Source of the DNA: Pohlia nutans
Lineage: Eukaryota > Streptophyta > Bryopsida > Bryales > Mniaceae
Direction: 5' to 3'
NCBI GenBank assembly: GCA_022496805.1
Contig: CM040104.1
Location: forward strand, 7,353,650-7,417,649
DNA length: 64,000 bases
The notes beneath the pieces were generated by a model. The model was given only the letters and a program-made list of their open reading frames with translations. It made no database searches and had not been told where the DNA came from. The stretch's first letter is position 1; each line of letters begins with the position of its first letter. Shown here piece by piece: positions 52,658 to 64,000 of the stretch. A program made the translations under genes and the position numbers.

Positions 52658-55600
52658 TTAGATATTACGATATAAATATATCTCTAGCTGAAACAACTAT
52701 GGAGTATGCCTTTCACGATATACTACCATCATCAAAATGATATAACACATGTGTTATATATTAGATACTAATATATAAATATATCTTTAGCAAAAACAAC
52801 TATGGAATATGCCTTTCACGATGTAATACCATCATCCAAATGATATAACTCATGTGTTTTATATTAAATACTACCATACAAATATATCTTTACCCGAAAC
52901 AACTATGGAATATGCCTTTCACGATGTACTACCATCATCCAAATGATATCAGGAATGTGTTTTATATTAGATACTACCATATAAATATATCTTTAGCTGA
53001 AACAACTACGGAATATGCCTTTGAGGATGTACTACCATCATCCAAATGATATAACGCATGTGTTTTATATTAGATACTACCATATAAATATATCTTTAGC
53101 GGAAACAACTTTGGAATATGCCTTTCACGATGTAATACCATCATCCAAATGATATAACGCATGTGTTTTACATTAAATACTCCCATATAAATATATCTTT
53201 AGCTGAAACAACCATGTAATATGCCTTTCACGATGTACTACCATCATCAAAATGATATGACGCATGTGTTCTATTTTAGATATTAACATATAAATATATC
53301 TCTAGCTGAGACATCTATGGAATATGCCTTTCACGATGTACTACGATCATCAAAATGATATAACGCATGTGTTTTATAATAGATACTACGATATAAATAT
53401 ATCTTTAGCAAAAACAACTATGGAATATGCCTTTCACGATGTACTACCATCATCCAAATAATATAACATATGTGTTTTATATCAGATAATTCTATATAAA
53501 TATATCTCTAGCAAAAACGACCACGGAATATGCCTTTCACGGTGTACTACCATCATCCAAATGATATAACGCATGTGTTTTATATCAGATACTACCATAT
53601 AAATATATCTTTAGCTGAAACAACTATGAAATATGCCTTTCACAATGTACTACCATCATCCAAATGATATCACGCATGTGAATAATATTAGATACTACCA
53701 TCTAAATATATGTCTAGCTAGAACAACTATGGAATATGCCTTTCACGTTGTACTACCATCATCCAAATGATATAATGCATGTGTTTTATATTAGATACTA
53801 CTATATAAATATATCTCTAGCTGAAACAACTATGGAATATTCCTTTCACGATGTAGTACCATCATCAAAATGTTATGACGCATGTGTTTTATATTAGATA
53901 TTACCATCTAATTATATCTCTAGCTAAATCAATTATGGAATATGCCTTTCATGTTGTACAACCATCATCCAAATGATATAACGCATGTGTTTTATATTAG
54001 ATACTACCATATAAATATATCTTCAGCAAAAACAACTATGGAATATGCCTTTCACGATGTACTACCATTATCCAAATGATATAACTCATGTGTTTTATAT
54101 TAGATACTACCATATAAATATATCTTTAGCTGAAACAACTACGGAATATGCCTTTCAGGATGCACTACCATCATCCAAATGATATCACTCATGTGTTTTA
54201 TATTCGATACTACCATATAAATATGTCTTTAGCTGAAACAACTATAGAATATGCCTTTCAGGATGTACTACCATCATCCAAATGATATCACGCATGTGTT
54301 TTATATTAGATACTACCATATAAATATATCTCTATCGAAAACAACCATGGAATATGCCCTTCACGATGTACTACCATCATCAAAATGATATGACGCATGT
54401 GTTTTATATTAGATATTACCATATAAATATATCTCTAGCTAAATCAATTATGGAAAATGCCTTTCACGTTGTACAACCATCATCCAAATGATATAACGCA
54501 TGTGTTTTATATTAAATACTCCCATATAAATATATCTTTAGCGGAAACAACCAATGTAATATACCTTTCACGATGTTCTTCCATCACCAAAATGATATGA
54601 CGCATGTGTTTTATATTAGATATTACCATATAAATATATCTTTAGCGGAATTAACTATGGAATATGCCTTTCACTATGTACTACCATCATCCAAATGATA
54701 TCACGCATTTGTTTTTTTATGAGATACTACCATATAAATATATCTCTAGATGAAACAAGTATGGAATAGGCCTTTCACGATGTACTACCATCATGCAAAT
54801 GATATAACGCATGTGTTTTATATTAGATACTACCATAGAAATATATCTTTACCCGAAACAACTATGGAATATGCCTTTCAGGATGTACTACCATCATGCA
54901 AATTATATCACGCATGTGTTTTATATTAGATACTACCATATAAATATATCTTTAGCAGAATTAACTATGGAATATGCCTTTCACGATGTACTACCATCAT
55001 CCAAATGATATAACACATGTGTTTTATATCAGATACTACCATATAAATATATCTTTAGCTGAAACAACTATGGAATATGCCTTTCACAATGTACTACCAT
55101 CATCAAAATGATATGAGGCATGTGTTTTATATTAGATATTACCATATAAATATATCTCTAGCTGAAACAACTATGGAATATCCCTTTCACGATGTACTAC
55201 CATCATCAAAATGATATGACGCATGTGTTTTATATTAGATAATTCCATATAAATATATCTCCATCTAAATTTACCATGGAATATGCCTTTCAAGATGTAC
55301 TACCATCATCAAAATGATATGACGCATGTGTTTTATATTAGATATTACCATATAAATATATCTCTAGCTGAAACAACTATGGAATTTCTTTTCACGATGT
55401 ACTACCATCATCAAAATGATATGACGCATGTGTTTTATATTAGATAATTCCATATAAATATATCTCTATCTAAATTAACCATGGAATATGCCTTTTAAGA
55501 TGTACTACCATCATCAAAATGATATGACGCATGTGTTTTATATTAGATATTACCATATAAATATATCTCTAGCTGAAACAACTATGGAATATCCGTTCAC

Positions 55601-58407
55601 GATGTACTACCATCATCAAAATGATATGACGCATGTGTTTTTTATTAGATAATTCCATATAAATATATCTCTATCTAAATTTACCATGGAATATGCCTTT
55701 CAAGATGTACTACCATCTTCAAAATGATATGACGCATGTGTTTTATATTAGATATTACCATATAAATATATCTCTAGCTGAAACAACTATGGAATATCCT
55801 TTTAACGATGTACTACCATCATCAAAATGATATGACGCATGTGTTTTATATTAGATGATTCCATATAAATATATCTCTATCTAAATTAACCATGGAATAT
55901 GCCTTTCACGATGTACTACCATCATCAAAATGATATGACGCATGTGTTTTATGTTAGATATTACCATATAAATATATCTCTAGCTGAAACAACTATGGAA
56001 TATCTAGATGTACTACCATCATCCAAATGATATCACGCATGTGTTTTATATTAGATACTACCATATAAATATATCTTTAGCTGAAACACGTATGGAATAT
56101 GCCTTTCACGATTTACTACCATCATCCAAATAATATAACACATGTGTTTTATATCAGATAATTCGATATAAATATATCTCTAGCAAAAAAAACAATGGAA
56201 TATGCCTTTCACGGTGTACTACCATCATCGAAATGATATAACGCATGTGTTTTATATCACATACTACCATATAAATATATCTTTAGCTGAAACAACTATG
56301 GAATATGCCTTTCACGATGTACTACCATCATCAAAATGATATAAGGCATGTGTTTTATATTAGATATTACCATATAAATATATCTCTAGCTGAAACAACT
56401 ATGGAATATCCCTTTCGCGATGTACTACCATCATCAAAATGATATGACGCATGTGTTTTATATTAGATAATTCCATATAAATATATCTCTATCTAAATTA
56501 ACCATGGAATATGCCTTTCACGATGTACTAACATCATCAAAATGATATGACGCATGTGTTTAATATTAGATATTACCATATAAATATATCTCTAGCTGAA
56601 ACAACTATGCAATATCTAGATGTACTACCATCATCCAAATGATATCATGCATGTGTTTTATATTAGATACTACAATATAAATATATATCTTTAGCTGAAA
56701 CAACTATGGAATATGCCTTTCACGATGTACTACCATCATGCAAATGATATAACGCATGTGTTTTATATTAGATACTACCATATAAATATATCTTTAGCTG
56801 AAACAACTATGTAATATGCCTTTCATGATGTACTTCGATCATCCAAATGATATAACCATGTGTTCTATATTAGATACTACCATATAAATATATCTTTAGC
56901 TGAAACAACTATAGAATAATCCTTTCACGATGTACTACCATCATCCAAATGATATCACGCATGTGTTTTATATTAGATACTGCTATCTTAATATATGTCT
57001 AGCTAAAACAACTATGGAATATGCCTTTCACGTTGTACTACCATCATCCAAATGATATAATGCATGTGTTTAATATTAGATACTACCATATAAATATATC
57101 TCTAGCTGAAACAACCATGGAATATGCCTTTCACGATGTACTACCATCATGCAAATGATATAACGCATGTGTTTTATATTAGATACTACCATATAAATAT
57201 ATCTTTAGCTGAAACAACTATGTTATATGCCTTTCATGATATACTTCGATCATCCAAATGATATCACGCATGTGTTTTATATTAGATACTACCATATAAA
57301 TATATCTTTAGCACAATTAACTATGGAATATGCCTTTCACGATGTACTTCCATCATCCAAATGATATCACGCATGTGTTTTATATAAGATACTACCATAT
57401 AAATATATCTTTGGCTGAAGCAACCATGTAATATGCCTTTGACGATGTACTACCAGCATCAAAATGATATGACGCATGTGTTTTATATTAGATATTACCA
57501 TATAAATATATCTCTAGCTGAAACAACTATGGAATATCTAGATGTACTACCATCATCCAAATGATATCACGCATGTGTTTTATATTAGATACTACCATAT
57601 AAATATATCTTTAGCTGAAACAACCATGTAATATGCCTTTCACGATGTACTACCATCATCCAAATGATATAACGCATGTGTTTTATATTAGATACTGCCA
57701 TATAAATAAATCTCTAGTTGAAACAACTTTACAATAGGCCTTTCACTATGTACTACCATCTTCCAACTGAATTAATGCATGTGTTTTATATTAGATCCTG
57801 CCATATAAATAAATCTCTAGCTAAAACAACTATGGAATATGCCTTTCACGATGTACTACCATCATCTAAATGATATAACGCATGTGTATATTTTAGATAC
57901 TGCCATATAAATATATCTTTAGCTCAATCAACTATGGAATATGCCTTTCACGATGTACTACAATCATCCAAATGATATAACGCATGTGTTTTATATTAGA
58001 TACTGCTATATAAATATTTCATTGGCTGAAACAACTATGGAATGTGCCTTTCACGATGTACTGCCATCAACCAAATGATATAACGCATGTGTTTTATATT
58101 AGATACTGCCATATAAATATTTCTCTAGCTAAATCAACTATGGAATATGTCATTCACGATGTACTACCATCATCCAAATGATATAACGCATGTGTTTTAT
58201 ATTAGATACTGCCATATAAATATATCTCTAGCTCAATCAACTATGGAATATGCCATTCACGATATACTACCATCATCCAAATGATATATCGCATGTGTTT
58301 TATATTAGATACTACCATATAAATATATCTTTAGAAGAATTAACTATGGAATATGCCTTTCACGATGTACTACCATCATCCAAATGATATATCGCATGTG
58401 TTTTATA
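52658..58407. repeat. Higher-order satellite unit, version 2 (5,750 bp)
   Basis: Same order as version 1 plus one extra monomer near 58290-58390 (TCTTTAGAAGAATTAAC). Very few substitutions, for example TTCTTCCATCACC here against TTCTTGCATCACC near 48930. Confidence 0.92.
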
Positions 58408-59745
58408 TTAGATATTACGATATAAATATATCTCTAGCTGAAACAACTATGGAGTATGCCTTTCACGATATACTACCATCATCAAAATGATATAACACAT
58501 GTGTTATATATTAGATACTAATATATAAATATATCTTTAGCAAAAACAACTATGGAATATGCCTTTCACGATGTAATACCATCATCCAAATGATATAACT
58601 CATGTGTTTTATATTAAATACTACCATACAAATATATCTTTACCCGAAACAACTATGGAATATGCCTTTCACGATGTACTACCATCATCCAAATGATATC
58701 AGGAATGTGTTTTATATTAGATACTACCATATAAATATATCTTTAGCTGAAACAACTACGGAATATGCCTTTGAGGATGTACTACCATCATCCAAATGAT
58801 ATAACGCATGTGTTTTATATTAGATACTACCATATAAATATATCTTTAGCGGAAACAACTTTGGAATATGCCTTTCACGATGTAATACCATCATCCAAAT
58901 GATATAACGCATGTGTTTTACATTAAATACTCCCATATAAATATATCTTTAGCTGAAACAACCATGTAATATGCCTTTCACGATGTACTACCATCATCAA
59001 AATGATATGACGCATGTGTTCTATTTTAGATATTACATATAAATATATCTCTAGCTGAGACATCTATGGAATATGCCTTTCACGATGTACTACGATCATC
59101 AAAATGATATAACGCATGTGTTTTATAATAGATACTACGATATAAATATATCTTTAGCAAAAACAACTATGGAATATGCCTTTCACGATGTACTACCATC
59201 ATCCAAATAATATAACATATGTGTTTTATATCAGATAATTCTATATAAATATATCTTTAGCTGAAACAACTATGAAATATGCCTTTCACAATGTACTACC
59301 ATCATCCAAATGATATCACGCATGTGAATAATATTAGATACTACCATCTAAATATATGTCTAGCTAGAACAACTATGGAATATGCCTTTCACGTTGTACT
59401 ACCATCATCCAAATGATATAATGCATGTGTTTTATATTAGATACTACTATATAAATATATCTCTAGCTGAAACAACTATGGAATATCCCTTTCACGATGT
59501 AGTACCATCATCAAAATGTTATGACGCATGTGTTTTATATTAGATATTACCATCTAATTATATCTCTAGCTAAATCAATTATGGAATATGCCTTTCATGT
59601 TGTACAACCATCATCCAAATGATATAACGCATGTGTTTTATATTAGATACTACCATATAAATATATCTTTAGCTGAAGCAACCATGTAATATGCCTTTTA
59701 CGACGTACTACCAGCATCAAATTGATATGACGCATGTGTTTTATA
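58408..59745. repeat. Higher-order satellite unit, version 3 (truncated, 1,338 bp)
   Basis: Follows the higher-order order for 13 monomers' length, with at least one internal monomer lost near 59245. It then jumps at about 59650 to the monomer that precedes version 1 (GCTGAAGCAACCATGTAA, ATCAAATTGATATGACG). Confidence 0.88.
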
Positions 59746-62700
59746 TTAGATATTACGATATAAATATATCTCTAGCTGAAACAACTATGGAGTATGCCTT
59801 TCACGATATACTACCATCATCAAAATGATATAACACATGTGTTATATATTAGATACTAATATATAAATATATCTTTAGCAAAAACAACTATGGAATATGC
59901 CTTTCACGATGTAATACCATCATCCAAATGATATAACTCATGTGTTTTATATTAAATACTACCATACAAATATATCTTTACCCGAAACAACTATGGAATA
60001 TGCCTTTCACGATGTACTACCATCATCCAAATGATATCAGGAATGTGTTTTATATTAGATACTACCATATAAATATATCTTTAGCTGAAACAACTACGGA
60101 ATATGCCTTTGAGGATGTACTACCATCATCCAAATGATATAACGCATGTGTTTTATATTAGATACTACCATATAAATATATCTTTAGCGGAAACAACTTT
60201 GGAATATGCCTTTCACGATGTAATACCATCATCCAAATGATATAACGCATGTGTTTTACATTAAATACTCCCATATAAATATATCTTTAGCTGAAACAAT
60301 CATGTAATATGCCTTTCACGATGTACTACCATCATCAAAATGATATGACGCATGTGTTCTATTTTAGATATTAACATATAAATATATCTCTAGCTGAGAC
60401 ATCTATGGAATATGCCTTTCACGATGTACTACGATCATCAAAATGATATAACGCATGTGTTTTATAATAGATACTACGATATAAATATATCTTTAGCAAA
60501 AACAACTATGGAATATGCCTTTCACGATGTACTACCATCATCCAAATAATATAACATATGTGTTTTATATCAGATAATTCTATATAAATATATCTCTAGC
60601 AAAAACGACCATGGAATATGCCTTTCACGGTGTACTACCATCATCCAAATGATATAACGCATGTGTTTTATATCAGATAATTCGATATAAATATATCTCT
60701 AGCAAAAAAAACCATGGAATATGCCTTTCACAATGTACTACCATCATCCAAATGATATCACGCATGTGAATAATATTAGATACTACCATCTAAATATATG
60801 TCTAGCTAGAACAACTATGGAATATGCCTTTCACGTTGTACTACCATCATCCAAATGATTTAATGCATGTGTTTTATATTAGATACTACTATATAAATAT
60901 ATCTCTAGCTGAAACAACTATGGAATATTCCTTTCACGATGTAGTACCATCATCAAAATGTTATGACGCATGTGTTTTATATTAGATATTACCATCTAAT
61001 TATATCTCTAGCTAAATCAATTATGGAATATGCCTTTCATGTTGTACAACCATCATCCAAATGATATAACGCATGTGTTTTATATTAGATACTACCATAT
61101 AAATATATCTTCAGCAAAAACAACTATGGAATATGCCTTTCACGATGTACTACCATTATCCAAATGATATAACTCATGTGTTTTATATTAGATACTACCA
61201 TATAAATATATCTTTAGCTGAAACAACTACGGAATATGCCTTTCAGGATGCACTACCATCATCCAAATGATATCACTCATGTGTTTTATATTCGATACTA
61301 CCATATAAATATGTCTTTAGCTGAAACAACTATAGAATATGCCTTTCAGGATGTACTACCATCATCCAAATGATATCACGCATGTGTTTTATATTAGATA
61401 CTACCATATAAATATATCTCTATCTAAAACAACCATGGAATATGCCCTTCACGATGTACTACCATCATCAAAATGATATGACGCATGTGTTTTATATTAG
61501 ATATTACCATATAAATATATCTCTAGCTAAATCAATTATGGAAAATGCCTTTCACGTTGTACAACCATCATCCAAATGATATAACGCATGTGTTTTATAT
61601 TAAATACTCCCATATAAATATATCTTTAGCGGAAACAACCAATGTAATATGCCTTTCACGATGTTCTTCCATCACCAAAATGATATGACGCATGTGTTTT
61701 ATATTAGATATTACCATATAAATATAGCTTTAGCGGAATTAACTATGGAATATGCCTTTCACTATGTACTACCATCATCCAAATGATATCACGCATTTGT
61801 TTTTTTATGAGATACTACCATATAAATATATCTCTAGATGAAACAAGTATGGAATAGGCCTTTCACGATGTACTACCATCATGCAAATTATATCACGCAT
61901 GTGTTTTATATTAGATACTACCATATAAATATATCTTTAGCAGAATTAACTATGGAATATGCCTTTCACGATGTACTACCATCATCCAAATGATATAACG
62001 CATGTGTTTTATATCAGATACTACCATATAAATATATCTTTAGCTGAAACAACTATGGAATATGCCTTTCACAATGTACTACCATCATCAAAATGATATG
62101 AGGCATGTGTTTTATATTAGATATTACCATATAAATATATCTCTAGCTGAAACAACTATGGAATATCCCTTTCACGATGTACTACCATCATCAAAATGAT
62201 ATGACGCATGTGTTTTATATTAGATAATTCCATATAAATATATCTCCATCTAAATTTACCATGGAATATGCCTTTCAAGATGTACTACCATCATCAAAAT
62301 GATATGACGCATGTGTTTTATATTAGATATTACCATATAAATATATCTCTAGCTGAAACAACTATGGAATTTCCTTTCACGATGTACTACCATCATCAAA
62401 ATGATATGACGCATGTGTTTTATATTAGATAATTCCATATAAATATATCTCTATCTAAATTAACCATGGAATATGCCTTTTAAGATGTACTACCATCATC
62501 AAAATGATATGACGCATGTGTTTTATATTAGATATTACCATATAAATATATCTCTAGCTGAAACAACTATGGAATATCCTTTCACGATGTACTACCATCA
62601 TCAAAATGATATGACGCATGTGTTTTATATTAGATATTACCATATAAATATATCTCTAGCTGAAACAGCTATGGAATATCCTTTCACGATGTACTACCAT

Positions 62701-64000
62701 CATCAAAATGATATGACGCATGTGTTTTATATTAGATATTACCATATAAATATATCTCTAGCTGAAACAACTATGGAATATCCTTTTAACGATGTACTAC
62801 CATCATCAAAATGATATGACGCATGTGTTTTATATTAGATGATTCCATATAAATATATCTCTATCTAAATTAACCATGGAATATGCCTTTCACGATGTAC
62901 TACCATCATCAAAATGATATGACGCATGTGTTTTATGTTAGATATTACCATATAAATATATCTCTAGCTGAAACAACTATGGAATATCTAGATGTACTAC
63001 CATCATCCAAATGATATCGCGCATGTGTTTTATATTAGATACTACCATATAAATATATCTTTAGCTGAAACACGTATGGAATATGCCTTTCACGATTTAC
63101 TACCATCATCCAAATAATATAACACATGTGTTTTATATCAGATAATTCGATATAAATATATCTCTAGCAAAAAAAACCATGGAATATGCCTTTCACGGTG
63201 TACTACCATCATCCAAATGATATAACGCATGTGTTTTATATCAGATACTACCATATAAATATATCTTTAGCTGAAACAACTATGGAATATGCCTTTCACG
63301 ATGTACTACCATCATCAAAATGATATAAGGCATGTGTTTTATATTAGATATTACCATATAAATATATCTCTAGCTGAAACAACTATGGAATATCCCTTTC
63401 GCGATGTACTACCATCATCAAAATGATATGACGCATGTGTTTTATATTAGATAATTCCATATAAATATATCTCTATCTAAATTAACCATGGAATATGCCT
63501 TTCACGATGTACTAACATCATCAAAATGATATGACGCATGTGTTTAATATTAGATATTACCATATAAATATATCTCTAGCTGAAACAACTATGCAATATC
63601 TAGATGTACTACCATCATCCAAATGATATCATGCATGTGTTTTATATTAGATACTACAATATAAATATATATCTTTAGCTGAAACAACTATGGAATATGC
63701 CTTTCACGATGTACTACCATCATGCAAATGATATAACGCATGTGTTTTATATTAGATACTACCATATAAATATATCTTTAGCTGAAACAACTATGTAATA
63801 TGCCTTTCATGATGTACTTCGATCATCCAAATGATATAACCATGTGTTCTATATTAGATACTACCATATAAATATATCTTTAGCTGAAACAACTATAGAA
63901 TAATCCTTTCACGATGTACTACCATCATCCAAATGATATCACGCATGTGTTTTATATTAGATACTGCTATCTTAATATATGTCTAGCTAAAACAACTATG
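59746..64000. repeat. Higher-order satellite unit, version 4 (cut by window end)
   Basis: Follows the order of version 1 with local changes: one monomer missing at the ATCATGCAAAT site near 61882, and an altered run at 62520-62800 where the same monomer type occurs three times in a row. The window ends at the position matching about 51369 of version 1. Confidence 0.9.

Larger units (their letters stand above)
22613..64000. repeat. 103-bp satellite array 2 (about 400 monomers, open at window end)
   Basis: Continuous head-to-tail array of the same 103-bp monomer as 7273-13266, about 41.4 kb with no interruption by other sequence. The first 5.9 kb repeats array 1. Beyond that the array is a mosaic of segmental copies (separate entries). 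Some monomers are shortened, for example those reading GGAATATCTAGATGTACTAC near 50350, 50965 and 51887, which lack six bases of the usual GCCTTTCACGATG stretch. The array continues past the window. No genes: the repeated short frames (65 codons with YYHHPND and YIRYYHINISLAE) are read-through of a few monomers. Confidence 0.98.

Noticed and set aside
62473..62814. 113-codon open frame
   Set aside because: It reads through three and a half near-identical satellite monomers; no start context, codon structure or conservation suggests a protein.
22613..64000. CENP-B box inside the satellite
   Set aside because: No monomer I read contains the TTCG...CGGG arrangement; the monomer is too AT-rich.
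1..64000. tRNA, rRNA or LTR retrotransposon sequences
   Set aside because: None recognised by eye in the non-satellite parts; a tRNA or LTR scan would be needed to exclude short remnants.

Overview
The window looks like nuclear DNA from a land plant. It carries spliced-looking fragments of plant-type genes: the C-terminal region of a multiple-C2/transmembrane protein (MCTP), a RAD6-type ubiquitin-conjugating enzyme, and a glyoxylate/succinic semialdehyde reductase of the GLYR2 type. It also has the remains of a CACTA (En/Spm) transposon with plant-type transposase accessory domains. I cannot place it below land plants. No intact protein-coding gene, tRNA or rRNA was recognised; almost everything is repeat or pseudogene.

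Layout. (1) 1-7272 is the right-hand part of a CACTA-derived block. It holds gene fragments on the minus strand (GLYR2-like 327-1159, RAD6-like 1902-2342, MCTP-like about 2762-3758), then an AT-rich spacer, then plus-strand transposase remnants at 4928-7262 with two clusters of short tandem repeats. (2) 7273-13266 is an array of about 58 copies of a 103-bp AT-rich satellite. (3) 13267-22612 is a complete view of the same block. It opens exactly at the satellite edge with CACTACGTCAAACAGG, followed by subterminal repeats, an unrecognised spliced exon (14517-14729), the same three gene fragments, and the transposase remnants. (4) 22613 to the window end is about 400 more copies of the 103-bp satellite, built from nested segmental duplications.

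Positions 1 to about 13160 and 15341 to about 28500 are copies at a constant offset of 15,340 bp. I saw no difference in the transposon/gene-fragment part and only about four or five single-base differences late in the satellite part. The repeating unit is therefore one 9.35-kb CACTA-derived block plus about 6 kb of satellite. Inside the second array, a segment of about 7.7 kb recurs 10.4 kb downstream, and a 5,647-bp higher-order unit (about 55 monomers) occurs in four full, rearranged or partial versions from 47.0 kb onward.

How it fits together (inference): a CACTA element that had acquired exons from at least three host genes, all antisense to its transposase, landed in or was swept into a satellite domain, lost its right terminus and catalytic core, and then multiplied with the satellite by unequal exchange. 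The gene fragments carry frameshifts or stops and are not expected to encode working proteins. A 103-bp satellite with long higher-order units is a candidate for centromeric or pericentromeric DNA, but nothing in the sequence alone proves that.
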